A stretch of DNA of 64,000 bases from assembly GCF_029051685.1 (NCBI RefSeq), contig NZ_JAACFT010000012.1:124001-188000 (forward strand). Reading direction: 5' to 3'. A program made the translations under genes and the position numbers. A model generated the notes under the pieces. The model made no database searches. It was not told the DNA's origin and was given only the letters and a program-made list of their open reading frames with translations. Of this stretch, positions 17,735 through 26,268 are shown piece after piece; within the stretch, counting starts at the first letter, position 1; every line of letters starts with the position of its first letter. Source of the DNA: Bradyrhizobium sp. CSA207. GTDB lineage: Bacteria > Pseudomonadota > Alphaproteobacteria > Rhizobiales > Xanthobacteraceae.

Positions 17735-18736
17735 CTAGCGCGCGTGCAGCGGAGCTTCGGTGTCGGCTGCGAGATATTGCAGCCAGTTGCGGAAAAGTGC
17801 CGCTGCGGCGCTGCCGGCCGCGATATCGGCGCGCAACATCAGCGCGGGCAGATCGTTCGTCAGCGCCGGATGACGCTGGTGCCTCACCCGTTTCTCGAAT
17901 CGGGCAAGTTTCTCTTCCGTCTCTGCGTCAAAATAACTCACGGGCAGGTGCGGATAAGTCTCGCGCTCGCGGGCGAGATAGCGGCCGATATCGCGCAGAT
18001 ATTCGCGCTGGAGCGACAGCGCGTCGTATTCGGGATGGCCCTGGAAGAAGACGAACCGGCTGGCATATTGCCGGACGAAAATGTCGATACCGGCCTCGAC
18101 CGAGCGCGTCAGCACCTGATAGCCGGCCTGCGTGAGATCGCTCTCGGCGACTTCGTTCAGACGCGAATGCGAAACCTTGAGCGGAGCAGGCGCCGCCCGT
18201 GTCAGCGCATCATTGGCGACCGGTTCGCAGTCGAAGATGCCGTGACATTTCGCCGGCAGCCGCCGCCGTCCGATCCGATCGAGATGCAGCACCGCTGCGT
18301 GCGCCGCCAGGCACGACCAGATTGTCGAGCGCGTGTTGGCCTTGGCCCAGTCGATCAGCTCGGTGAGATCGCGCCAGTACGGCTCCTGGTCGAGTTCGGG
18401 CGCGACCGGTTCGGCGCCGGTCACGATCAGCCCGTCGAACTTGTGCCGCTTGAGATCGGCGAGATCGGAATATTCGCTTTCGACATGCCATTTCGCTTCG
18501 GGTGAGCGTTTGACCGACGGCAGCGAAAAGCAATGGAAGCGGATGCGGCGTGGCCCAGCGGCGGCCTGGAGCAGCTTCATGAACTGCCGCTCGGTCGCCT
18601 TCAGCGCCGGGTCCGGCATGTTGTTGATCAGTCCGATGGTGAGTTCGGTGCCGCCATGATCGCGTGCGCGATCGGCCTCTCCGGGCACCAGGGCCGGGCT
18701 CGAGATACCTTGATCCCTGTCGATCAAGAGCGTCAT
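17735..18736 (-). CDS. metA: Homoserine O-acyltransferase of the MetA family
   Basis: MetA acylates homoserine (with succinyl- or acetyl-CoA) to activate it for methionine synthesis. The 333-residue protein has LTIGLINNMPDPALKATERQ, the nucleophile Cys in TIWSCLAAHAAVLHLD, KVSHSRLNEV, and the His/Glu pair in FFQGHPEYDALS, the expected catalytic set. A C-terminal extension of about 40 residues is present. It begins 12 bases after metY on the same strand, so metY-metA form an operon that supplies both the acyl-homoserine and the sulfhydrylase. The acyl donor cannot be told from sequence alone. Confidence 0.88.
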   Translation of the reverse strand: MTLLIDRDQGISSPALVPGEADRARDHGGTELTIGLINNMPDPALKATERQFMKLLQAAAGPRRIRFHCFSLPSVKRSPEAKWHVESEYSDLADLKRHKFDGLIVTGAEPVAPELDQEPYWRDLTELIDWAKANTRSTIWSCLAAHAAVLHLDRIGRRRLPAKCHGIFDCEPVANDALTRAAPAPLKVSHSRLNEVAESDLTQAGYQVLTRSVEAGIDIFVRQYASRFVFFQGHPEYDALSLQREYLRDIGRYLARERETYPHLPVSYFDAETEEKLARFEKRVRHQRHPALTNDLPALMLRADIAAGSAAAALFRNWLQYLAADTEAPLHAR

Positions 18737-18748
18737 CGGCGCCGCCGC

Positions 18749-20050
18749 CTACTCCGCAGCCTGGAGACGCGCCGACGGGCAGGCCTTTTCCAGCGCCTGG
18801 TCGATGTCCTCGATGATGTCTGCGGCATGCTCGATGCCGATCGAGAGGCGGATCGTCTCCGGCAGCACGCCGGCGACGCGCTGCTGCTCAGCCGACATCT
18901 GCCGGTGCGTGGTCGAGGCCGGATGGCAGGCCAGCGACTTGGCATCGCCGATATTGACCAGACGCGTGATCAGCTTCAGCGCGTCGTAGAAAGTCTTGCC
19001 GGCTTCCATGCCGCCCTTGATGCCGAAGGTGAACAGCGAGGAGGCGTTGCCGTCGAGATATTTCTGCACCAGCGGATAATAGGGACTGTCGGAGAAACCC
19101 GTGTAGTTGACCCAGGCCACGCGGCGGTCGGCACGCAGGAATTCGGCGACCTTGCGCGCGTTCTCGACGTGGCGCTCCATGCGCAGCGCCACGGTCTCGA
19201 TTCCTTGGAGTAGCAGGAAGGCGTTGAACGGCGACAGCACCGAGCCCATGGTGCGCTGATAGATGCTGCGCGCGCGCTCGATATAGGCGGTGCGGCCGAA
19301 GCGCTCGGCATAGACCAGGCCGTGATAGGAAGCATCAGGCTTGTTGTAGCCGGGGAAGCGCTCGGCATGTTTCGCCCACGGGAAATTTCCGGAATCGACG
19401 ATGGCGCCGCCGAGCGTGGTGCCGTGGCCGCCCAGGAATTTGGTCAGCGAATGCACGGCGATGTCGGCGCCGTAGTCGAATGGCTTGAGCAGGATCGGGG
19501 TTGCAACCGTGTTGTCGACGATCAGCGGCACGCCATGCGCATGTGCAATTTTCGCCAGCGCTTCGATGTCGCAGACATTGCCGGCGGGATTGCCGATGGT
19601 CTCGGCGAACACCGCGCGGGTGTTCTCGTCGATCAGCCTCTCGATCGCATCTGGTTTGTCGCTCTCGGCGAAGCGGCCGGCGATGCCCTGGCGCGGCAGG
19701 ATGTGGGAGAGCAGCGTGTGCGTAGTGCCGTACAGCTGCGGCACCGAAACGATGTTGCCGCCATGGTCGGCGACGTTGACGAAAGCGAAATGCAGCGCGG
19801 CCTGGCCGGTCGCGACCGCGAGCGCGCCGACGCCGCCCTCGAGCTGGCTGATGCGCTTCTCCAGCACCGCGCTGGTCGGATTGGCGATGCGGCTGTAGCG
19901 ATAGCCTTCGGCTTCGAGATTGAACAGGGCTGCACCGTGATCGGCGCTGTCGAAAGCGTAGGCCGCGGTCTGGTAGATCGGCACGGCGACCGCGTGCGTG
20001 GTGGCTTCGGGTTCGTAGCCGGCGTGAATAGCGATCGTCTCGTTGCGCAT
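18749..20050 (-). CDS. metY: O-acylhomoserine sulfhydrylase (MetY/MetZ type)
   Basis: This PLP enzyme of the Cys/Met metabolism family makes homocysteine from O-acylhomoserine and sulfide. The 433-residue product shows the N-terminal IHAGYEPEATTHAVAVPIYQ, YSRIANPTSAVLEKRI, and the PLP Lys in VHSLTKFLGGHGTT, followed by LACHPASTTHRQMS and RLSIGIEHAADII. The long insertions fit MetY better than MetZ or MetC. GGAGG six bases upstream favours ATG 20050 over the adjacent ATG 20053 and the longer frame to 20149. It is first in the metY-metA operon. Confidence 0.92.
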   Translation of the reverse strand: MRNETIAIHAGYEPEATTHAVAVPIYQTAAYAFDSADHGAALFNLEAEGYRYSRIANPTSAVLEKRISQLEGGVGALAVATGQAALHFAFVNVADHGGNIVSVPQLYGTTHTLLSHILPRQGIAGRFAESDKPDAIERLIDENTRAVFAETIGNPAGNVCDIEALAKIAHAHGVPLIVDNTVATPILLKPFDYGADIAVHSLTKFLGGHGTTLGGAIVDSGNFPWAKHAERFPGYNKPDASYHGLVYAERFGRTAYIERARSIYQRTMGSVLSPFNAFLLLQGIETVALRMERHVENARKVAEFLRADRRVAWVNYTGFSDSPYYPLVQKYLDGNASSLFTFGIKGGMEAGKTFYDALKLITRLVNIGDAKSLACHPASTTHRQMSAEQQRVAGVLPETIRLSIGIEHAADIIEDIDQALEKACPSARLQAAE

Positions 20051-20277
20051 CATCCACCTCCGCGTGGGGCCGGCCACACTTAATTGGCCTTTATGGGCAT
20101 GTGCGTTGTCCGCCGTCCCCGTGTTAGAGGCGGGTGGTAAAGCGGGCAATAATTCGTCTAGAGATCGAGGAAGTAACCCTAACAGTTGTTGGACAATTGC
20201 CTAAAATTTGAATGAAATTGGATTGATGGAATTGGATTAATGAACCGCGAAATTTGCCGCGACAGTCGCGATGCCGT
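20051..20277 (-). other. metY upstream region, no riboswitch found
   Basis: This stretch is non-coding. It includes the metY ribosome binding site, a 7-base-spaced duplication (ATTGGATT at 20217 and 20231) and the small palindrome TTGTTGGACAA at 20186-20196. I compared the minus strand with the SAM-II (metA) riboswitch pattern, expected upstream of alphaproteobacterial met genes, and saw no match to its conserved GCTAAA and pseudoknot parts. How the operon is regulated is not visible here. Confidence 0.4.
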
Positions 20278-20476
20278 CCCTTCTCCCCCTTGCGGGAGAA
20301 GGTGGCATAGGCGGCCTTCGGCCGCCGTTCTAAAGAACGCCGATGCCTTGCATCGGCCATGGCGCCGGATGAGGGTGCTATCCTCGCATTCACCGCGAGA
20401 CGTTCATTCGCGGAAGCAACCCCTCACCCGTCTCGCCGCTGCGCGGCGAGCCGCCCTCTCCCGCAAGGGGCGAGGG
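20278..20476. repeat. Palindromic intergenic repeat, family C, copy 2
   Basis: The outer arms CCCTTCTCCCCCTTGCGGG and CCCGCAAGGGGCGAGGG bracket sub-palindromes GGCGGCCTTCGGCCGCC, GATGCCTTGCATC and CTCGCCGCTGCGCGGCGAG. It is copy 1 (9648-9803) in reverse orientation with a longer core. It lies between amidase (3' end) and metY (5' end), both minus strand. Confidence 0.88.
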
Positions 20477-20509
20477 TGGCACTGTCAACGCGGCACAGTT
20501 CTCGAGCGT

Positions 20510-22072
20510 TTAGGCCATCATCTCCCACAGACGATGTGTGAGCACGCCGGCACGCTTCTCGATCGCGGCAGCTGCATCGATTGCGAGGTCCTCGCGGTAG
20601 CGGCCTGCGATGAGTTGCACGCCGATCGGCTTGCCGCCGTGCAGGGCCACCGGCACCACCGCGCCGGGCAGGCCCAGCACGTTGATCGCGGAAATGAAGC
20701 GGATCTCGCCCCAGAAGATCTCGCGCACGCGCTCGGCGCTGATTGTGTCGTCGCGCGGGCCCGGCGTCGGCTTCACCGTGGTCGGCGCCAGCACGACCGG
20801 ATACTCCTCGAAGAACAATTGCCAGGCGCGAATATGGCCGCTACGCGCGGCGGTGGCGCGCATCCAGGCGGGAAGATCGAGCACGCTCGCCTTGGCCTTC
20901 ATGCCGTTCCACGCCTTGTGGAAGTCTTCCGAGGTGACCTTCAGCATGCCGGCTTCCTGCATCACCATTGTCTCGTTGGTGATGATGTCGCACCACGTCT
21001 GCCAGACGCCGTTGATGTCGGGCACATCGACCTCGCTGACGCGATAACCGGATCGCTCGAGATGATCGGCGGCCTGGCGCAGCGCCGCGGCGACCTGCGG
21101 ATCGACATCCATGTCCTCGGGGATCTTGGCGAGCGCGACCTTGATCGGCCGCTTCGGCTTCGGCCCGACCAGCGGCGCCGGCACCCACCAGGGGTCGCGC
21201 GGATCGCGCTGGCTCATCACCTCCAGCGCGAGGCGAACGTCACCGACGTGGCGGGCGAGCGGCCCCTGCGCCGACATCAGATGCGCCAGCATCGGCCGCT
21301 CCGAGGTTGCGCTTTCGTTGAAGGCAGGAATGCGTCCCTGCGTCGGCTTGATGGTGGCGACCCCGTTGCAATGCGCCGGCCAGCGCAGCGAGCCGCCGAT
21401 GTCGTTGCCATGCGCGATGGTGCCGATGCCGGCAGCGACCGCCGAACCTGCGCCGCCCGAGGAGCCGCCGCAGGTGATGTTCGGATCCCAGGGATTGAGC
21501 GTCAGCCCGTGCAGCGGATTGTCGGTGAAGCCGCGGAAGGAGAATTCCGGCGTGTTGGTGAGGCCGAGAACGATCGCGCCGGCCTTCTTCAGGTTGCGCA
21601 CCACTGGCGAGTCCGACGGCGCGACGAGGTCTTGATTGGCAGGAACGCCGTTGAAGTTGGGCCGGCCTTGGTAGTCGACGTTCTCCTTGATGGTGATGGG
21701 AACTCCGTGCAGAAGACCAAGCTCGCCGCCCCTGGCGCGCTGCTTGTCGGCCGCATGTGCAGCCTTCAACGCTTCCTCGCCGAGATCGACGACGACCGCA
21801 TTCAGCCTGGGATTAACGGCGCGCATCCGATCGAGATGCGCTTCGACGGTCTCGACCGCAGAGATCGCGCCGGCGCGAATCGCCGCCGCGGTCTCCACCG
21901 CCGACCATTGCCAGGCCGGCCCCTTCGGGCGGCGCGCCGCTGTCGATTTGCGCGGTGAGGACTGCTTTGCCGTCTTCGTAACGAGGCCCTTACGGGCGGT
22001 GCTCCTCTTGCGCGATGGCTTCGCTGCTTTCTTCGGAACGCTTTTGTTCTTGGTCGCCATCTTCTTCGCCAC
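20510..22072 (-). CDS. Amidase-signature enzyme with a lysine-rich N-terminal tail
   Basis: This hydrolase splits C-N bonds of an unknown amide. The 520-residue protein has the Ser-cisSer-Lys triad: Lys in VPITIKENVDYQG, Ser in CGGSSGGAGSAVAAG, and Ser in HGNDIGGSLRWPAHC. Residues 1-50 form an unusual tail with 19 Lys/Arg, many Ala, Ser, Pro and Thr, and no acidic residue, like histone H1-type tails. The catalytic domain starts only at PAWQWSAVETAAAI. GTG 22072 has AAGGAG eight bases upstream, so the tail is really translated. Its role is unknown. Confidence 0.88.
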   Translation of the reverse strand: MAKKMATKNKSVPKKAAKPSRKRSTARKGLVTKTAKQSSPRKSTAARRPKGPAWQWSAVETAAAIRAGAISAVETVEAHLDRMRAVNPRLNAVVVDLGEEALKAAHAADKQRARGGELGLLHGVPITIKENVDYQGRPNFNGVPANQDLVAPSDSPVVRNLKKAGAIVLGLTNTPEFSFRGFTDNPLHGLTLNPWDPNITCGGSSGGAGSAVAAGIGTIAHGNDIGGSLRWPAHCNGVATIKPTQGRIPAFNESATSERPMLAHLMSAQGPLARHVGDVRLALEVMSQRDPRDPWWVPAPLVGPKPKRPIKVALAKIPEDMDVDPQVAAALRQAADHLERSGYRVSEVDVPDINGVWQTWCDIITNETMVMQEAGMLKVTSEDFHKAWNGMKAKASVLDLPAWMRATAARSGHIRAWQLFFEEYPVVLAPTTVKPTPGPRDDTISAERVREIFWGEIRFISAINVLGLPGAVVPVALHGGKPIGVQLIAGRYREDLAIDAAAAIEKRAGVLTHRLWEMMA

Positions 22073-22194
22073 GTCGCATCTCCTTGAATCGCGCGGCGGA
22101 CGTTACGGAGGGCGACCGGGCCTGTACAGCGGCGTTTCTGCATGGCGCATTGGCAGTGACCGCTAACGTGACCAAGCGTCAACAACCACGGGCT

Positions 22195-23229
22195 TCACAC
22201 CGCCGGCGGATTCAACCGCGCAAAGCCCGCCTGGATGCGATAGGGATAATAGGGGTAAGGAGGCATCACCGCGCTGACCTCATCGAGCCGTTTGATCTGG
22301 TCAACACTCAACGACCAGCCGAGCGCACCGAGATTGTCGCGCAACTGGGCTTCGTCGCGGGCGCCGATGATCACGGAGGATACGCTCGGACGCGAGAGCA
22401 GCCAGGCAATCGCGATCTGCGGCACAGTTCGGCCCGTCTCCGCAGCGATCCGGTCCAGCACGTCAACGACCGCGTAAAGCCGCTCCTCGTTCACGGGCGG
22501 GCCGAACTGAGCGGTCGCGTGCAAGCGGCTGTTTTGCGGCAGCGGCTGGCCGCGCCGGATCTTTCCGGTAAGCCGGCCCCAGCCGAGCGGGCTCCACACC
22601 AGCGCGCCGATGCCCTCCTCGCGCGCGAGCGGCATCAGCTCCCACTCGTAGTCGCGCCCGAGCAGCGAATAATAGATCTGATGCGCGACATAGCGCGGCC
22701 AGCTATGTCGATCGGCGATGGCGAGCGACTTCATCAGCTGCCAGCCGGCGAAATTGGAGACGCCGACATAGCGCAGCTTGCCCGCACGAACGAGTATATC
22801 CAGTGTCGCGAGCACCTCCTCGATCGGCGTGAAAGCGTCGAAAGCGTGGAGCTGGAGCAGGTCGATGTGGTCGGTGCCGAGCCTGCGTAGCGCCGATTCC
22901 ACCGAAGCCAGCAGGCGATGCCGCGATGAGCCGGCGTCGAGCGGTCCATCGCCCGTCGGCAGGCTCATCTTGGTGGAGATCAGCACCTCGTCGCGGCGGC
23001 CCTTGATCGCAGCGCCGAGAATCTCCTCTGACGCACCATTCGAATAGACGTCGGCGGTATCGAACAGGTTGATGCCCGCCTCCAGGCAGATGTCGACCAG
23101 CCTGCGCGCCTCGTCGACGCCACTGCGGCCCCAGGCCGAGAACAGCGGGCCCTGTCCACCGAAGGTACCGGTGCCGAAGCTGAGCACGGAGACTTTCAGG
23201 CCGGAGGCGCCAAGATTGCGGTATTCCAT
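22195..23229 (-). CDS. Aldo/keto reductase
   Basis: This 344-residue TIM-barrel NADPH oxidoreductase has the catalytic Asp and Tyr in FDTADVYSNGASEEILGAAI, Lys in VLISTKM and His in DLLQLHAFDAFTP. It is of the length of the YajO/YghZ type (aldehyde or methylglyoxal reduction). AAGGAG eight bases before ATG 23229 is a good ribosome binding site. It starts 15 bases after the upstream MFS gene, forming an operon opposite a LysR regulator, so exporter and reductase may act on the same inducing compound. Confidence 0.88.
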   Translation of the reverse strand: MEYRNLGASGLKVSVLSFGTGTFGGQGPLFSAWGRSGVDEARRLVDICLEAGINLFDTADVYSNGASEEILGAAIKGRRDEVLISTKMSLPTGDGPLDAGSSRHRLLASVESALRRLGTDHIDLLQLHAFDAFTPIEEVLATLDILVRAGKLRYVGVSNFAGWQLMKSLAIADRHSWPRYVAHQIYYSLLGRDYEWELMPLAREEGIGALVWSPLGWGRLTGKIRRGQPLPQNSRLHATAQFGPPVNEERLYAVVDVLDRIAAETGRTVPQIAIAWLLSRPSVSSVIIGARDEAQLRDNLGALGWSLSVDQIKRLDEVSAVMPPYPYYPYRIQAGFARLNPPAV

Positions 23230-23244
23230 GATGGTTCTCCTTCC

Positions 23245-24426
23245 CTATTCCGCGGGGCAAGCCGCGACTGCGGCCTGTGTGCGGTCAAGCCGGAGACTCC
23301 ACATTGCCAGCATGAGGCCGACCGTCGTAACGCCTGCCGCGACCAGCGGCAGCGCGGAGAGACCGAGTCCGCGGTCGATCGTGAAGCCACCGACCCAGGC
23401 GCCGAGCGCGTTGCCGAGATTGAACGCCGCGATGTTCAGGCTCGAGGCGAGCGTCCGGCCGCTGGAGCCGGCCGCTTCCAGCACGCGAAGCTGGAGCGGC
23501 GCGACAGTTGCAAACGCGGCGATGCCGAGCAGCAGGATCAGCGCGATGGCGAGGAGCTTGATCGACAGCACCGCGGCAAGACCAAGCAGCACGGCGGCAA
23601 GCGCGGCGAGCGCACTGATCAGGGCCCGCGCGAGGCCACGGTCGGCGAGCTTGCCGCCGGCCACATTGCCGATCGCAAGGCCAACGCCGAACACCAGCAG
23701 GATCGGCGAGACCGCAGCTTCCGAAAAGCCGGTGAAGCGCGTCAGGATCGGCTGGATATAGGTGAACACGACGAACAGGCCGGCGAAGCCGAACACGGTC
23801 ATGGCAAGGCCGAGCAGAACCTGCGGACGGCCGAGCACCGAGACTTCCTCGGCGAGCGAGACCGGCTTGTCGCCGTTGCCGACATGGCCGGGCACCAGCA
23901 CCGCGACCACCGCAAAGGCGATCACGCCGATCACCGTCACCGCCCAGAACGCCGCGCGCCAGCCCAGCATCAGGCCGAACCAGGCGCCGAAGGGAACGCC
24001 GAGCAGGGTTGCAACGGTCAGGCCGATAAACATGGTCGATATCGCGGACGCCCGCTTGTCCTCGGCAACGAGACTGGTTGCCACCACCGAGCCGACACCG
24101 AAAAAGGTGCCGTGGGCGAGCGAGGTCAGCACACGCGCCGCCATCAACAATTCGTAGTTCGGCGCTAGCGCACAGGCCGCATTGCCAAGGGTAAAGATCG
24201 CCATCAGCGCCAGCAGCACGGTCTTGCGCGGCATCCGCCGCGTTGCCAGCGTCAGCACAGGTGCACCGACGAACACGCCGAGTGCATAGCCGGAGATCAA
24301 GAGGCCCGCGACCGGCACGGAGACATGCATGTCGGCGGCGACCTGAAGCAGCAGGCCCATGATGATGAATTCGGTGGTACCGATGCCGAAGGCACCGGCG
24401 GTGAGGGCGAGGACGGCGGCAGGCAT
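23245..24426 (-). CDS. MFS exporter of the AraJ/YdhP drug-efflux type
   Basis: The 393-residue product has twelve hydrophobic segments. It begins MPAAVLALTAGAFGIGTTEF, the typical start of AraJ/YdhP-like (DHA1) exporters, and has the MFS motif A-like loop LATRRMPRKTVLL between helices 2 and 3. A GGAG seven bases upstream supports ATG 24426 over the GTG at 24456. The gene is first of a two-gene operon with an aldo/keto reductase and is divergent from a LysR-type gene 99 bases away, which probably controls it. The substrate is unknown. Confidence 0.87.
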   Translation of the reverse strand: MPAAVLALTAGAFGIGTTEFIIMGLLLQVAADMHVSVPVAGLLISGYALGVFVGAPVLTLATRRMPRKTVLLALMAIFTLGNAACALAPNYELLMAARVLTSLAHGTFFGVGSVVATSLVAEDKRASAISTMFIGLTVATLLGVPFGAWFGLMLGWRAAFWAVTVIGVIAFAVVAVLVPGHVGNGDKPVSLAEEVSVLGRPQVLLGLAMTVFGFAGLFVVFTYIQPILTRFTGFSEAAVSPILLVFGVGLAIGNVAGGKLADRGLARALISALAALAAVLLGLAAVLSIKLLAIALILLLGIAAFATVAPLQLRVLEAAGSSGRTLASSLNIAAFNLGNALGAWVGGFTIDRGLGLSALPLVAAGVTTVGLMLAMWSLRLDRTQAAVAACPAE

Positions 24427-24525
24427 GTATGGCTCCGATGAATGGGTACCAGCCACGGAGATAGAAGCCTCGCGGCAAATCCATTAGAATGTCCGCAATC
24501 CAATCATTTGTGACGTGAATTCAAC

Positions 24526-25479
24526 ATGGCTCGCTTCGACACCAACCGTTCCGCCGAGATGGAAGTCTTCGTCGGCGTCGTCGATCTCGGCGGCTTCTCC
24601 CAGGCCGCGCGAAAACTGCGCCTGACCCCGTCGGGGGTGAGCAAGCTGATTTCGCGGCTGGAGACGCGGCTCGGCACGCGGCTGATCAACCGCACCACAC
24701 GCAAGCTCACGCTGACGGAAGAAGGCCAGGCCTTCTACCAGCGCGCGGTGCGCATCCTCGCCGAGATAGAGGAGGCCGAGCGCGAGGCGGCGTCAGGTGC
24801 GGCGCCGCGCGGCCGCCTCGCCGTCAACAGCAACATTCCCTTCGGCATGCTGCATGTGATGCCGCTGATCCCGCGCTTCCTCGAACAACATCCCGACGTC
24901 ACGCTCGATCTCGTGCTGACCGACACGCTGATCGACCTGATGCAGGAGCGCGCCGACGTCGCGATCCGTGTCGGCCCCTTGCGAGCCTCACGCCTTGTCG
25001 CGCGAAAACTCGGCACCAGCCGCATGGTCGTGGTCGGCGCGCCGGATTATCTGGCCCGCTTCGGCACGCCGAAGACACCGGCGGATCTTGCAGATCACCG
25101 CGGCATCGGCTGGACCTTCCCGCGCTCGATCCGCGCCTGGCCGTTCAAGCGCGGCGAACGCACCGAGGAAGCCGCGCCGCCGCCGGCCGCCCGCGCCAGC
25201 GACGGCGAAGCCGCCCGCCGCCTCGCACTCGGCGGTGTCGGCCTCGCCCGCCTCGCCCTCTTCCACATCGGCCCCGACATTGAAGCGGGCCGCCTCGTGC
25301 CGGTTCTCCAGAGTTACAATCCCGGCGACCGCGAAGACATCCACGCCGTCTATGTCGGCCACAGCGCACCCCTCCCCGCGCGCGTCCGCGCGTTCATCGA
25401 TTTTCTGGGAGAGCATGTGCGGGTCAGCGACCCGGCGCTGAAGCGGGCCGGCGATGGGAGGTGGAAGCTGGTGGAATGA
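24526..25479 (+). CDS. LysR-family transcriptional regulator
   Basis: The 317-residue protein has the N-terminal winged helix-turn-helix (MEVFVGVVDLGGFSQAARKL then TPSGVSKLISRLETRLGTRL, residues about 12-52) followed by a periplasmic-binding-like effector domain (GRLAVNSNIPFGMLHVMPLI onward). It is divergent from the MFS-aldo/keto reductase operon, the standard LysR target arrangement. The effector is unknown. The 3' end stops 6 bases before the convergent tRNA-Ser gene. Confidence 0.92.
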   Translation: MARFDTNRSAEMEVFVGVVDLGGFSQAARKLRLTPSGVSKLISRLETRLGTRLINRTTRKLTLTEEGQAFYQRAVRILAEIEEAEREAASGAAPRGRLAVNSNIPFGMLHVMPLIPRFLEQHPDVTLDLVLTDTLIDLMQERADVAIRVGPLRASRLVARKLGTSRMVVVGAPDYLARFGTPKTPADLADHRGIGWTFPRSIRAWPFKRGERTEEAAPPPAARASDGEAARRLALGGVGLARLALFHIGPDIEAGRLVPVLQSYNPGDREDIHAVYVGHSAPLPARVRAFIDFLGEHVRVSDPALKRAGDGRWKLVE

Positions 25480-25485
25480 GGCTGA

Positions 25486-25575
25486 TGGCGGAGAGAGTGG
25501 GATTCGAACCCACGGTACGGTTTCCCGCACACACGCTTTCCAAGCGTGCGCCTTAAGCCACTCGGCCATCTCTCC
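25486..25575 (-). tRNA. tRNA-Ser(GGA)
   Basis: Read on the minus strand, the 5' acceptor GGAGAGA pairs with TCTCTCC, followed by G and an encoded CCA (25486-25488). The anticodon arm GCACGC-TTGGAAA-GCGTGT gives anticodon GGA (reads UCC, and UCU by wobble). A long variable arm (GTGCGGGAAACCGTAC) marks it as a class II tRNA, and the T arm is GTGGG-TTCGAAT-CCCAC. All arms are complete. Confidence 0.97.
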
Positions 25576-25770
25576 GGAGCGCTCTCTCTTGAAGGGGCGC
25601 CAATGATTTTGCAAGGGATCGCGGGGAAATCGGGTGAATTTTCCGTAAGTTACTGTATTTTCTAGTAAATCTTTGCTGTGGCGAGGCAGCCCGGAACCGT
25701 CCGCCGGTTGAACCGGGGGCCCGTTTGGCGCGACGATTCTTCAGAGAACGCCAAATCGCGTGGGGACGCC

Positions 25771-26095
25771 ATGACCATCCGCAAAACCATCGCCGCGCTT
25801 TGGCTTCGCCTTCGCTGCGCCGGCTCTGGCGCAGGTCTGCACCCGCCAAGGGGTCGACGTCAGCTGCGACGACGGCCGGCGCGGGATCCTTTCGGGCGAC
25901 GCCATCATCTGGCCGGATGGCACGCGCTCGAGCGCCTCGCCGCATCCGAGCGTGATCATCGGCAACAAGAGTTCGGTACGTGTCGGGCCCGGCGTGTTCG
26001 TCGGCCAGGGCAACGGCATGGTGCCGCTGGATGATCCCAATGCGCTGAACAAGCGGCGCTGCGCGATTCTAGATGGGGTGTCATATTGCTATTGA
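25771..26095 (+). pseudogene. Small secreted protein gene with a frameshift in its signal peptide
   Basis: ATG 25771 begins MTIRKTIAA in one frame, but the natural continuation FGFAFAAPALAQVCTRQG, VDVSCDDGRRGILSGDAIIW and so on to SYCY and TGA at 26093 is in another frame, which has no start codon of its own. Joining the frames near 25798-25802 restores a signal peptide ending PALAQ and a mature protein of about 85 residues with four cysteines. The 325-base span is one base over a multiple of three. Either the gene is newly broken or the sequence has an error here. The family is unrecognised. Confidence 0.65.
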
Positions 26096-26119
26096 GGTCC
26101 GGCAGTACCTGAGGCTCGC

Positions 26120-26204
26120 CGTCGTGCCCGGGCTCGTCCCGGGCATCCACGTTCTTAGATCCCGCGGCAAGGCGTAGATGGCCGAGTCAAGCCCGGCCAT
26201 GACG
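26120..26204. repeat. Palindromic intergenic repeat, family A, copy 2
   Basis: It begins CGTCGTGCCCGGGCTCGTCC, reads GGGCATCCACGTTCT as in copy 1 (3659-3751) and ends AAGCCCGGCCATGACG. It lies between the frameshifted secreted-protein gene and the 3' end of otsA. Confidence 0.85.
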
Positions 26205-26268
26205 AGTGGATAGACCGTGCAGCCTTACACCGACCCTCTCTGTAAGAATGGGGAGAGGGAAACGAGGA

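Noticed and set aside
20051-20240. SAM-II (metA-type) riboswitch upstream of metY
   Set aside because: Expected in alphaproteobacterial met operons, but the minus strand lacks the conserved pseudoknot and GCTAAA parts of the motif.
25486-25575. Integration site of a genomic island at the tRNA-Ser gene
   Set aside because: No integrase, no partial tRNA copy and no change in base composition or gene content is seen around it.
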